Notes under the pieces: generated by a model
What the model saw: the letters and a program-made list of their open reading frames with translations, nothing else
Told to the model about the DNA's origin: nothing
Databases searched by the model: none
NCBI GenBank assembly: GCA_017550025.1
Contig: JAFYLU010000091.1
Coordinates: 1 to 41,489, forward strand
From: Bacteroidales bacterium
GTDB lineage: Bacteria; Bacteroidota; Bacteroidia; Bacteroidales; UBA932
Direction of reading: 5' to 3'
Length of the DNA stretch: 41,489 bases
Made by a program: the position numbers and the translations under genes
Part shown: positions 7,202 to 16,065 of the stretch, in pieces
Numbering within the stretch: the stretch's first letter is position 1
Layout: every line of letters begins with the position of its first letter

Positions 7202-7223
7202 GATATTATATATTATCAGATTA

Positions 7224-8381
7224 TTATTTGATCAATGCCCTTATCTTATCGGACAGCTCGGTGTTCTCATATACACCGATAAAGTCTTCCGAATGAGGTC
7301 CCCACGCGAACACCGGAAGAGCTATCCCGTTGTGTCCAGTAGTCGAATAATTCACCCGTATCCTCTTATCGTCCAAGCTTCCGCTGAGCAGGGTCATTCC
7401 TCCTGTAGCATGGTCGCCGGTAACGATCACAAGTGTCTCTCCATCCTTTGCCGCCCATTCGAGGACAAGACCTATCGTACGGTCAAAGTCAAAGATTTCC
7501 TCCATCGTCTTGCCGGCTTTATTGTCATGACCTCCGTCATCGATGCATGAGCCTTCGACCATCAGGAAGAATCCCTTTTTGTTGTCAAGAAGCTGGAGAG
7601 CCTTCTCTACTGAAGCCGGAAGGATATCACCGCGGTCAAGAGCCGGCTGGAGTTCATGACTATCCATAAGAGCGACAACCGGACCTTCCTCAACCGCCAT
7701 GAGGTCTTCCTTGGTCTCTACATAAGTATAACCCTTAGCCTTTACCTGTTCTGTAATATCCTTTCCGTCCTCCCTGTTGCGCCAGAACTTGTAGCCACCT
7801 CCTGAAAGAAAGTACACTCCACTGCCAGCCATCTGCTCGACGATATCCTCCTGGCTCTTACGGGTCGCCGAATGGCTGAAGAATACAGCTGGAGTTGCAT
7901 CGTTGACACGGCATGTCACTGCCGCACCAGCTCTCTTACCCTTCTCCATAGCCTCCTCTGCAAGTGACTTGACTGCAACACTGTCCGGAGTCATCGCCAC
8001 CATACCGTTATTCGTCTTGTGGCCCGTAGCAAGGGCAGTACCTGCGGCTGCAGAGTCTGTCACGAGCTTATTTGCAGAATATGTCCTCTGGATACCCACA
8101 TTAGTGAAATTGTCCAGATTAAGCTTTCCTCCGTTGCACACCCATGCCGCGCTGATCTGCTCAAGACCCATTCCGTCGCCGATCATGAAGATGATGTTCT
8201 TGACCTTCCTGCCATGAGGTTCCTCTACGGAAACGGTCTCATAAGGCTCGAGCATTGTGTACTTGTCATCTTCCGCAAAGTTGTTTACAGCATACTTCGA
8301 CCTGTCTCTATCAACAACCTGTGAAAAAGACATCACTGTAAATCCGAAGATGAACGCTATAATAACCAGTGTTCTTTTCAT
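7224..8381 (-). CDS. Alkaline phosphatase (PhoA family), exported
   Basis: A 385-residue phosphomonoesterase with signal peptide (1-20, ending SFSQ). It shows the family metal and nucleophile motifs: MIGDGMG (66-72, Asp69 metal ligand), VTDSAAAGTALATG (107-120, Ser110 nucleophile), GGHDNKAG in the middle, then GDHATGG and GHNGIALPVFAWGP near the C-terminus. It is periplasmic or extracellular. It lies in the GH20-AP-ROK-GH2 unit, 12 bp after GH20. A second member of the same family is encoded at 10536-11708. Presence inside a glycan locus suggests phosphate removal from the glycan or its fragments, but ordinary phosphate scavenging cannot be excluded. Confidence 0.9.
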   Translation of the reverse strand: MKRTLVIIAFIFGFTVMSFSQVVDRDRSKYAVNNFAEDDKYTMLEPYETVSVEEPHGRKVKNIIFMIGDGMGLEQISAAWVCNGGKLNLDNFTNVGIQRTYSANKLVTDSAAAGTALATGHKTNNGMVAMTPDSVAVKSLAEEAMEKGKRAGAAVTCRVNDATPAVFFSHSATRKSQEDIVEQMAGSGVYFLSGGGYKFWRNREDGKDITEQVKAKGYTYVETKEDLMAVEEGPVVALMDSHELQPALDRGDILPASVEKALQLLDNKKGFFLMVEGSCIDDGGHDNKAGKTMEEIFDFDRTIGLVLEWAAKDGETLVIVTGDHATGGMTLLSGSLDDKRIRVNYSTTGHNGIALPVFAWGPHSEDFIGVYENTELSDKIRALIK

Positions 8382-8393
8382 AATTCAGTAAAT

Positions 8394-10463
8394 TTAATTC
8401 TTTCTGTGACGATAAGCTATTCCCTCTGACTCATAGTAAGGCATCTCATGAGATACCACAGTGCTGTAGTATCTGTCAAGATCCTCCATGAAGAGAGGAT
8501 CATCTGCGACTATGGTTCCTTCCCATGAAGGACTTGCATTCCATGCCCTCTCGAAGACACCGCATACCTTAGGGAACACATAAGAGGTCACATGATCAAA
8601 ACTTCTCACTGTCTCCGTCCATAGCTGGGCCTGTACGCCGACAACGTTCTCTCTTGCCGTCAGAGAAGTCTTTCCTTCAGGAAGTGTGCTGATATCACGC
8701 ATCCTTCCCTTGTCATCCCATCTGACTGAACGGTATATGTCATAAGGAAGAAGCGAGAAACTTCTTCTCTCATCCACGAAGCCTCCCCACGAGAGACCAC
8801 GCTCGGTCTTGTCAGGGGTATATGCGAAATCGACATAAGTGTTTGTCATATTGGAAAGCACCACCGGAACTCCGTCATTGGCATATTTATACGGATATTC
8901 CTGCTGTTCTCCACCTGTATGCCAGAAATTCACCGAATACAGGTTCTTCTTCATCCTTTCGTACACATGATCCTCGAGATCCATGACAAGCTCCTGCCAT
9001 CCTGCGATCTTTACGCCTCTAGCCTCAGCTATGTCAAGCACGTTCTCAATGTAATATGACTTGAGAAGCTCGATGTTGTCCCAACCTCTCTCTGCCATGA
9101 TCTTCTGACATGCAGGCGATCCCACCCATGCACCATGCGGCACCTCATCACCGCCGACATGGATTGCAGGAAGAGGGGCACCGGCCTCCTTATGATATGC
9201 GATGAGATCATCAAATACAACCTCTATGAACTTATATGTAGACAGCAGCGCTACATTGATGGCATTGTCCCTATAATACTGCACTGAGCAATATTCGGAC
9301 ACATCCTCCTTCTCGCTGAGCAGACAACTGTCGTCGCCGGTACGCTCCGCATAAGCCTCCATTGCCTTGATAGCTGCTCTTGAATGACCAGGCGTATCAA
9401 ATTCAGGAATGACCTTGATACGACGCTCCCATGCGTATCTTACGATTTCAATATAATCCTCCTTCGAAAGGTGACCGTTTGCTGACGACTCCATATCATC
9501 AGGATCAATTCCACCGTTATATGACGGAAGGAGGTAATCCTCCTCGACATACTCCCCAGCCTGATTCTTGACAGGGAAAGAATGGTAGGCACCGTAAGAG
9601 GTGAGCTCAGGGAACTGAGGGATCTCCACTCTCCATCCTTCATCATCACCGAAATGCAGATGGAACACATTCACCTTATAATGCGCAAGGATGTCAATGA
9701 ACTTGAGGATATTCTCTTTAGAAGTAAAGTTGCGTGATATATCAAGCATGAAGCCTCTATATACGAAGTCAGGCCAGTCCTCAATCACGAGGTCAGGAAG
9801 CTCATTTCCACCGGCATTCCTTATAAGGTTCTCAAGGGTCACCTTGGCATAATATGCCCCATCTTCGTCTGCTGCCTCTATCCTACATGCTCCGTCAAGG
9901 GTGATCTTATACCAACCTGCCTTCTGACCCTCTACCATGACAGCCTCCGGGAGTGCATCAACCGTAGTTGTACCCTCAGCCGGCTGAACGTGCTTGAGAG
10001 AAGGAACCATGTCCCAAACCTCTGTCTTGACGTGATTATAAGGAAAATCAGGAATATTCTCTGACGGGAGGAACTCGTACTTGACCTCAAGAGGAATACG
10101 CCTGGATTCTTTTTCGAGCACAAAACCCTCCGGTGCCCAGCAATGGCGCTGGAGAGGACGGTCTGAATACTTCACTACGAGATTCTTGCCCTCGCGAGCA
10201 AGAGGAATCATCTTATACCAGCATCCGTGATGGAGTTCAATGACGCCTTCTGTACCCTCAACCTCGCGGGAATCGATATGGTTGGAGGTAAGCCACAACG
10301 TCCAATCTGTTCCTTCGGGAGCATTGACAACTGTAATTACGTGCGTCGCACGTCCTGTCTCAGCATCTTTCTCACCTTCGGTCCAAACAATTGAAGGCTT
10401 GTTACAGCAGCTTGCCACAACAAAAACAAGCGCCATTGCAGTAAACAATAAGCTCTTTCTCAT
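8394..10463 (-). CDS. GH20 beta-N-acetylhexosaminidase lipoprotein
   Basis: A 689-residue exo-enzyme that releases terminal beta-GlcNAc (or GalNAc). It has a lipoprotein signal with Cys at about 19-20, a GH20 N-terminal alpha/beta domain (about 125-230), then the catalytic barrel starting DFVYRGFMLDISRNF (232-246), with HLHFGDDEGWRVE (268-280) and VIPEFDTPGHSRA (351-363). The catalytic pair Asp439-Glu440 lies in HVGGDEVPHGAW (435-446). The neighbouring acetamido group of the substrate would act as nucleophile, as is known for this family. It is the first gene behind an internal TATATTTG promoter and probably finishes chito-oligosaccharides made by the GH18 enzymes. Confidence 0.93.
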   Translation of the reverse strand: MRKSLLFTAMALVFVVASCCNKPSIVWTEGEKDAETGRATHVITVVNAPEGTDWTLWLTSNHIDSREVEGTEGVIELHHGCWYKMIPLAREGKNLVVKYSDRPLQRHCWAPEGFVLEKESRRIPLEVKYEFLPSENIPDFPYNHVKTEVWDMVPSLKHVQPAEGTTTVDALPEAVMVEGQKAGWYKITLDGACRIEAADEDGAYYAKVTLENLIRNAGGNELPDLVIEDWPDFVYRGFMLDISRNFTSKENILKFIDILAHYKVNVFHLHFGDDEGWRVEIPQFPELTSYGAYHSFPVKNQAGEYVEEDYLLPSYNGGIDPDDMESSANGHLSKEDYIEIVRYAWERRIKVIPEFDTPGHSRAAIKAMEAYAERTGDDSCLLSEKEDVSEYCSVQYYRDNAINVALLSTYKFIEVVFDDLIAYHKEAGAPLPAIHVGGDEVPHGAWVGSPACQKIMAERGWDNIELLKSYYIENVLDIAEARGVKIAGWQELVMDLEDHVYERMKKNLYSVNFWHTGGEQQEYPYKYANDGVPVVLSNMTNTYVDFAYTPDKTERGLSWGGFVDERRSFSLLPYDIYRSVRWDDKGRMRDISTLPEGKTSLTARENVVGVQAQLWTETVRSFDHVTSYVFPKVCGVFERAWNASPSWEGTIVADDPLFMEDLDRYYSTVVSHEMPYYESEGIAYRHRKN

Positions 10464-10494
10464 GTTTTAGGGTTATTACTTTGGTTATTTTAGA

Positions 10495-10502
10495 CAAATA
10501 TA
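10495..10502 (-). promoter_or_regulatory. Internal PUL promoter (-7 TATATTTG) before GH20
   Basis: The 72-bp gap between alkaline phosphatase 2 and GH20 carries a minus-strand TATATTTG 32 bp upstream of the GH20 ATG, the only such element noticed inside the long block. No TTTG lies at -33; the position is instead near a TGCGCAAAAT motif (10518-10527) shared with the susC1 upstream region. An activator-dependent second transcription unit is inferred. Confidence 0.55.
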
Positions 10503-10517
10503 GAAGAAAGGGTCAAG

Positions 10518-10527
10518 ATTTTGCGCA
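10518..10527 (-). promoter_or_regulatory. Candidate regulator half-site TGCGCAAAAT
   Basis: The minus strand reads TGCGCAAAAT, ending 15 bp upstream of the -7 element. It shares its core with the direct-repeat half-site TGCGCAAATT upstream of susC1 (32718-32727). A second half-site 21 bp upstream (10539-10548) is only weakly similar. Confidence 0.35.
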
Positions 10528-10535
10528 CAATGTCA

Positions 10536-11708
10536 TCACTTTCTGATAAGCTCGTCTATCTTCCCAGGTATGTCTGTATTCTTCATGACACCGGCAAAGT
10601 TTTCTGCTCCAGCACCGTATGCGAAGATAGGAACAACTGTTCCTGTATGACCGGATGTGCTGAACTTAAGTCTAAGAGGGCCCTCGTTTGCAGGAGTATG
10701 ACCATTGTAATATACACCTGCGCCACCTGTCTCATGGTCTGCTGTCACAACGAGAAGAGTCTCAGGATGATTGTTCACATAGTCGATCATCGCGTTGAGT
10801 GTGCGACCGAACTCCTGCATCTCCACGATCATGCCGTCTGAATCGTTATTATGACCATAACCGTCGATGATTGCGCTCTCGATCATGAGGAAGAAACCGT
10901 CCTTGTTGTTGCGTGAAAGCACGTCGAGTGCCTTTACAGTAGCCTTCTCAAGATATACTGTAGGCTCTGAAAGGTGAGTTGCATTTACATCCTCATTGAT
11001 GGCCGCCATCTGAGCTGCGAGACAAACCTCCTGTCCCTCAGCAGCACTTGCCGTACCGTTGTTCTCCTCTCTTCTGTGGAGGTCATAAAGCGGAAGGATA
11101 CCTACGAACTTGTCTGACTCTGTATTAAGGACAGTCTCCCAGTTAAGATACACATCATATCCCTTCTCTATGAGGGTAGCTGTGAGGTCCAATGAGTCAG
11201 GACGGGCGATGAAGTGGTCAAGACCGCCACCGATAGCCACATCAACCTCACTCTCAGTAAACTGCTTGGCGATGTCGTAAACCATCTTGCGGCTTGTCAC
11301 GCCTGCGTAAAACGCGCCAGGTGTTGCCTCTGTGAGGGTTGTGTTCACCACGATACCTGTCTTCATTCCGTATGTCTGAGCCTTCCTGAGGACGCTTGTA
11401 AGCTGATTTCCGTCAGGATCCGCTCCCACATAACCGTTGTTCGTGCGTGTGCCTGTTGCAAGTGCAGTGCCACCTGCAGCAGAGTCTGTCACATAATTGT
11501 TTGCAGAGCATGTCTCTGAAAGACCGATAACCGGAGCCTCCTCGAATCCTGTCGGCTCATCCTCTGTAAGAAGGAGTGTGGTAACAGCTCCGAATCCCAT
11601 ACCGTCACCGATAAGATAAATTACGTTCTTTACCTTGGGCTCATTGTTGCAGCCGGTAATTGCCAATGCAAGCGAAAGCATTGCCATTGATATAAAACTC
11701 TTCTTCAT
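10536..11708 (-). CDS. Alkaline phosphatase (PhoA family), lipoprotein
   Basis: A 390-residue second PhoA-type phosphatase. The lipobox AITGC places the lipidated Cys at 20, so it is membrane-tethered, unlike the soluble-looking paralogue at 7224-8381. Motifs: LIGDGMGFG (32-40, Asp35 metal ligand), YVTDSAAGGTALATG (72-86, Ser76 nucleophile), GYGHNND for metal coordination, TADHETGG and TSGHTGTVVPIFAYG near the end. It is 34 bp downstream of the GH18-phosphatase fusion and is the last gene before the internal promoter. The two enzymes differ too much along their length to be a recent duplication, which suggests different substrates or locations. Confidence 0.9.
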   Translation of the reverse strand: MKKSFISMAMLSLALAITGCNNEPKVKNVIYLIGDGMGFGAVTTLLLTEDEPTGFEEAPVIGLSETCSANNYVTDSAAGGTALATGTRTNNGYVGADPDGNQLTSVLRKAQTYGMKTGIVVNTTLTEATPGAFYAGVTSRKMVYDIAKQFTESEVDVAIGGGLDHFIARPDSLDLTATLIEKGYDVYLNWETVLNTESDKFVGILPLYDLHRREENNGTASAAEGQEVCLAAQMAAINEDVNATHLSEPTVYLEKATVKALDVLSRNNKDGFFLMIESAIIDGYGHNNDSDGMIVEMQEFGRTLNAMIDYVNNHPETLLVVTADHETGGAGVYYNGHTPANEGPLRLKFSTSGHTGTVVPIFAYGAGAENFAGVMKNTDIPGKIDELIRK

Positions 11709-11742
11709 AGTTGTAAATTTAAATTGATTCTAACTTATGGGA

Positions 11743-13902
11743 TTATTTCACCATCTGAGTCTTGATCTCATTGATGTCATTCTGAGGAACACCGATTGAA
11801 AGGAGGTATTTCTCAACGCATTCCGCGAATGTTTTACCGCCGAAACTCCACACATATTCACATGCACCTCTGAATGTGCTGACATTGCGGGTGTGGTCAT
11901 AGTATTGGTTCGGCTCATCACCGGACATACTCCAATCTGCAGGGGAGAAATATGTCAGTTCATAGTCCTTTCCAAGGTCTCCCTCAGACACGCCAAGCAG
12001 ACCGAGGGTCAGCATGGCGATAGTACCTGTGCGGTCACGTCCTGCTGAACAATGAATGAATACCGGCTTGTTGTTTCTGAGGCATTTCGCAATGAATGTG
12101 AAGCACTGCTTGACGCCGCTTGCATAGGTCGTCATCATTCCCTTATATCCGTGAGGGAATCCAGGGCAGATGAAGTCTATATCACTGCCAGCCGGAGACT
12201 TTGATGCAGATCCAGCGTCTCTGAGATCGAGATCGGCCTTGATACCAAGAGCCCTCCATTCTTTCTTTCCAGCATCATCAATCCTGACAGCGCCGCCTCG
12301 ATAAAGCTTGCGATACACCACAGTCTTGCCATCCTTGGTCTTCCATCCGCCAAGATCTCTGGCATTGCGGACTCTGTTGCTGAAATAAACCTGATGGATC
12401 GAACCGGTGGTCTTGAATGCTCCATTTGCAACGGCAGTCCCATCGCTATCTGTTACTGTATAATGATAAGTTGAATTAGGGACAAGGTTCAAAAGATCCT
12501 GCTTGGAAACTCCTGCTGACAGGGAATATTCACGGCTCCATTCCTCATCCCAGACCTTAAGCGTAGTCTTGCCCGTATAGCCATTGAGATCCCAGCTGAT
12601 TGTCACCGATGGTGGTATGTCTGCCTCTCCAGGACCTCCGCCAGGGTAATTTTTGATATAGGAAGTGGTCTTGTCCTTATAATCCACATTATAGGTTACC
12701 TCATCCATGAATTTCTGCACATATGCATTGGTAACCTGGTAAGACTCCAGATTACTGTCATTGCCTGTACCCTCATCTGAACCTACGCCGAGAAGGCTGC
12801 CAGCCAAAGTCTTTGATAATGTCCAGTTGTTGTCATCTGCCTCAATGTTCCAGTACATTGCTCCAAGAAGTCCCTTGCTCTTGATGAAGTCGGCCTTAAG
12901 AGCCAGAGACTTGGCATTATCATAGCAGATAACCATATTGCCGCCTGCATCCACGAGATATGGAACCTTGGACTGGTCATCCCAGCGCTCGGTATATGTG
13001 CTTAAATAGCTTGAAGCCAGGTCAACGTAATCAACGCTTTCACCCTGAGCCGGCTTACCATAAAACGGAACACCGAGAACAAGCTTCTCATATGGTACTC
13101 CTGCCTGATAATGCTTCTCTACAGACTCCGCACAGCTGTTCTTTGTCTTGGAAGAAGAGTACAGCGCAGAATGATGATATGGAGGTCTTCCCATATCATA
13201 GGTCATGATATTTACAAAGTCAAGGTATTGCGTCACATTTTTGAAGTCATAATACTTCACGCCTGCATATGTTGCGATAGTGAGAAGTCTGTCTTTGCCG
13301 AGTGTCGCCCTAAGGTCTTTCATCAGCAGGGTAAAGTTGCCGATGTCATTTGGCGATGACGAAATACCTGCAGAAGAACTGCCAGGGTATTCCCAATCGA
13401 TATCGATACCGTCAAGACCGTAGGTCTTTACAGCTGCCAGACAGTTCTCTGCGAATTTTTTTCTGTGATTTGCATCGGCTGCCATCTCACTGAAGTTGCC
13501 TGCACCCCAACCTCCGACTGAAAGCACCACCTTCAGGTTTGGATTCTGACTCTTCAACGCAACTATCTTTCTGAGACGTTCCGGTTTCTTTACATCAAGG
13601 CTCTCGAAGTCATTCTTGATGAGCGCAAATGCATAATTTATGTGCGTAAGCAAAGTCGGGTCCGGCATACGTGTGTCCCAATATGTTGCATAGCCTACGA
13701 TAACAGGCCCTCCTGTAGGTGCTGGAACCGGGTCTACAGGAGTTTCAGGAGTCTGAGGGTCATCAGATGGATTCTGCGTATTGTTATCTTTTCCTTGTTC
13801 CCAATTAGGGGGAGGTATGATAAATCCTGGATTTGGATCAGTGCAACTTGTCAGCGCAATCGTGAGGATCAAAAAGAAAAGGAGAGTCTTTGTAAATTTC
13901 AT
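11743..13902 (-). CDS. GH18 chitinase fused to a tyrosine-phosphatase-like domain, lipoprotein
   Basis: A 719-residue surface lipoprotein (lipobox ALTSC, Cys20) with a Pro/Asp linker (21-64). The GH18 domain (about 65-372) shows LKVVLSVGGWG (123-133) and the catalytic DGIDIDWEYP (164-173, acid Glu171), with the DWEYP form typical of chitinases. A beta-sandwich or Fn3-like stretch follows (about 430-500), then a phosphatase domain (about 505-719) with N-A-R-D-L-G-G-W (513-520), R-K-L-Y-R-G-G (531-537) and the P-loop IHCSAGRDRTG (616-626), giving Cys618 nucleophile and Arg624. This resembles the bacterial Y_phosphatase3 (PF13350) group. ATG 13902 is chosen because it begins the signal peptide; an in-frame start at 13950 adds 16 residues without signal character. 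Endo-cleavage plus dephosphorylation of one glycan is inferred. Confidence 0.88.
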   Translation of the reverse strand: MKFTKTLLFFLILTIALTSCTDPNPGFIIPPPNWEQGKDNNTQNPSDDPQTPETPVDPVPAPTGGPVIVGYATYWDTRMPDPTLLTHINYAFALIKNDFESLDVKKPERLRKIVALKSQNPNLKVVLSVGGWGAGNFSEMAADANHRKKFAENCLAAVKTYGLDGIDIDWEYPGSSSAGISSSPNDIGNFTLLMKDLRATLGKDRLLTIATYAGVKYYDFKNVTQYLDFVNIMTYDMGRPPYHHSALYSSSKTKNSCAESVEKHYQAGVPYEKLVLGVPFYGKPAQGESVDYVDLASSYLSTYTERWDDQSKVPYLVDAGGNMVICYDNAKSLALKADFIKSKGLLGAMYWNIEADDNNWTLSKTLAGSLLGVGSDEGTGNDSNLESYQVTNAYVQKFMDEVTYNVDYKDKTTSYIKNYPGGGPGEADIPPSVTISWDLNGYTGKTTLKVWDEEWSREYSLSAGVSKQDLLNLVPNSTYHYTVTDSDGTAVANGAFKTTGSIHQVYFSNRVRNARDLGGWKTKDGKTVVYRKLYRGGAVRIDDAGKKEWRALGIKADLDLRDAGSASKSPAGSDIDFICPGFPHGYKGMMTTYASGVKQCFTFIAKCLRNNKPVFIHCSAGRDRTGTIAMLTLGLLGVSEGDLGKDYELTYFSPADWSMSGDEPNQYYDHTRNVSTFRGACEYVWSFGGKTFAECVEKYLLSIGVPQNDINEIKTQMVK

Positions 13903-13968
13903 GTTCTTAATGTCGGTTATATTGGCAGTGGCCGGGAATTTCCCAGCCACCGCAATCTTAAAATTCTG

Positions 13969-16053
13969 CTACAGTCCTGAGAACTTGACTTTATGCAAAA
14001 GGGAGAACTGCTCATCTCCACAGTCTTCACCGACCCAGATGCAGCCGTTCTTCTTGTCCACACAGATTGCTTCAGGGTTCCAATCAGCGAAATCGCCGAT
14101 ATAATACTTGGCAATCAGCCTGGTGGCAGCACCGTCGAACAGATAGATTGTGTAAGGATCATATTGCGGCTTCTCACTGTTGGAGTTGGAGTCGATCACC
14201 CACAGCCAATCGTTCTCTTCGTCATAGTCCAGACCTGCAATCTCGGAGATGTTGGAACATACCGTACGAAGGCTCTTCTTCTCCTGCAACTTGCCGTCCA
14301 GAGTGTAGCGGAACAGAGTGGCTCCTGTCTGGGTTCCCAGCAGAAGTTCGCCCTTATACCAGGCGATGCCCTCCACGCCGGAGTTGCCCATGTCGCTCGC
14401 TCCGTCCACTACCCAGTCAAAGTTGGTCTTGGAGTTGTAACCCGGAGCCGGTACCACATAACCGGAATTGGAAGTTGACTCCAAGCCGACATACATCGTG
14501 CCCGTAGCCGGATCCATGGCAAGTGCCTCCATTTCAGCGCTCTTGTCCCAGTGGAGACTGAAAGTTCCATCGAAATTGATACGATACAATCCACCGTTGT
14601 CGTCACAGCCCCACAGGAAGTCACCATCCTTGCTCAAACACAGACCAGAGAGTTCCGGAATCCACTTGCCATCACTGGTCTGGAGTTTCTTGGAGAATTC
14701 CACCTTGCCCATCTTAGGCGCTTCTTTCTCCGGAACCCACTCGTCCGGGCGTTCGTACTTGCCTGGAGCATCCGGATTTCCGTCCATGGCATGCTTGACC
14801 GCATGGCGGAGTGTACCATTCTTGTCATCAAGACGATACTCCCAGATCATTGCACCAAGCATATTCCTGGACTTGAGGAATTCCACCTTTGCATTTACGG
14901 ATTCTATGTCCTCGTAGCTGGCGTACATCTTGCCAAGGGCGTCGGCAAGGTATGGCACCTTGGCCACATCATCCCATACACGGTAGTTCTTGCCAGCCAC
15001 GCTCTTACCATCACATGTCCCGTTGAAGAAGATGTCTTCAAGGTCACCATAAGTAACCGAACCAGGATAATAGTTGCTGGTGGTTTGCTTGTAACCGTCA
15101 CCGTGACCGTAGAATGGAATACCGAAGTTCATCATCTGGTAAGGGATACCCTGCTGGCCGTGGAAGATATTGTCAATAGCCTCCTGGCAGGTGCGGGAAC
15201 CGGCAATGGAGCTACGGTAGAGAGGAGAATTGTGGTAAGGAGGGTTGCCCTCGTCATAGGTCATCACATTGATGTAGTCAACGTACTGCAGGGCACCTGC
15301 GTTATCAGTATATTTTCCGCTTGAAGAAGCCGCGTAGGAAAGTATCTTGTCCGGCATTGCCTCCCTCATTTCCTTGAGAAGGGTGATGAAGTTGTACCAG
15401 TCAGAAGGGTCGGCGCCATTGACATATTCTCCGTCCTTGGCCGCATAGGTAGGATACTCCCAGTCTATGTCGAAGCCGTCAGTTCCGTACATCTCCGTAA
15501 TAGCCACGCAGTCTTCCACAAAAGCTTTACGTTTTGCTTCATCACGAGCCATCTGGGACCAACCATCTGCATTCTTGCCCCAACCACCCATCTGGAACTT
15601 GACCTTAAGTTCCGGATATTGGGCTTTGCAGGCAACTAACTTCTGCACCAGGGTAATGGTTTTGGCAGGGATTTCATATCCTGTTCCGTTCACCTTGTCC
15701 TTGAAACGAACGTGTCCCACATTGATATGGGTAAAGTTTCTCACTTCTTCCAGGGACGGGAACCAATCATCCTTGGTGTACTCCGTATAGTAGATCTCTA
15801 TGATAGGAGTGATACCGATACGAGCCTTACGCTCCGGGCTATCCCAAGGATTGTCGGCAGGAAGGTCAGGTGTATCCGGATCCGCACCGGGATCTTCAGG
15901 ATTGAAAGGATCCCCCGAAGGGATCTCTCCCGAATTCGGCTTGGTATTGGGATCAGGAACAAGCATTCCCATTCGATCCTGAGTGCAGCCGCATACCGCT
16001 GCCAGGAAAACCAGCAGCGGCAGCAGCAATATAAACCTGAATCTACTTTTCAT
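13969..16053 (-). CDS. GH18 chitinase-like enzyme fused to an SdiA-regulated-type propeller, lipoprotein
   Basis: A 694-residue lipoprotein (VCGC, Cys23) with a long Pro/Asp/Gly linker (25-75). The GH18 domain (about 78-425) carries VKFQMGGWG (151-159) and DGFDIDWEYP (192-201, acid Glu199), plus YINVMTYDEG (260-269) and IWEYRLDD near its end. A C-terminal propeller (about 455-694) repeats the blade motifs of the stand-alone protein at 3111-3854: PELSGLCLSKDG, MEALAMDPATGTMYVG, GVEGIAWYKGELLLG, EIAGLDYDEENDWLWVIDSN and PEAICVDKKNGCIWVGED. The predicted role is endo-hydrolysis of beta-1,4-GlcNAc chains at the cell surface, with the propeller as a binding or sensing module. It lies 12 bp after the FISUMP lipoprotein gene. 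Confidence 0.88.
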   Translation of the reverse strand: MKSRFRFILLLPLLVFLAAVCGCTQDRMGMLVPDPNTKPNSGEIPSGDPFNPEDPGADPDTPDLPADNPWDSPERKARIGITPIIEIYYTEYTKDDWFPSLEEVRNFTHINVGHVRFKDKVNGTGYEIPAKTITLVQKLVACKAQYPELKVKFQMGGWGKNADGWSQMARDEAKRKAFVEDCVAITEMYGTDGFDIDWEYPTYAAKDGEYVNGADPSDWYNFITLLKEMREAMPDKILSYAASSSGKYTDNAGALQYVDYINVMTYDEGNPPYHNSPLYRSSIAGSRTCQEAIDNIFHGQQGIPYQMMNFGIPFYGHGDGYKQTTSNYYPGSVTYGDLEDIFFNGTCDGKSVAGKNYRVWDDVAKVPYLADALGKMYASYEDIESVNAKVEFLKSRNMLGAMIWEYRLDDKNGTLRHAVKHAMDGNPDAPGKYERPDEWVPEKEAPKMGKVEFSKKLQTSDGKWIPELSGLCLSKDGDFLWGCDDNGGLYRINFDGTFSLHWDKSAEMEALAMDPATGTMYVGLESTSNSGYVVPAPGYNSKTNFDWVVDGASDMGNSGVEGIAWYKGELLLGTQTGATLFRYTLDGKLQEKKSLRTVCSNISEIAGLDYDEENDWLWVIDSNSNSEKPQYDPYTIYLFDGAATRLIAKYYIGDFADWNPEAICVDKKNGCIWVGEDCGDEQFSLLHKVKFSGL

Positions 16054-16065
16054 GGTAAAGGATTA

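Noticed and set aside
14551-15324. 257-codon plus-strand open frame
   Set aside because: Antisense to the GH18-propeller gene across its catalytic domain; the translated sequence is low in recognisable structure and typical of codon-bias shadows.
11743-16053. GH18 enzymes as endo-N-acetylglucosaminidases for host N-glycans
   Set aside because: Both active sites read DGxDIDWEYP, the form usual for chitinases, and no mannosidase, fucosidase or sialidase genes accompany them. The alternative is not excluded without assays.
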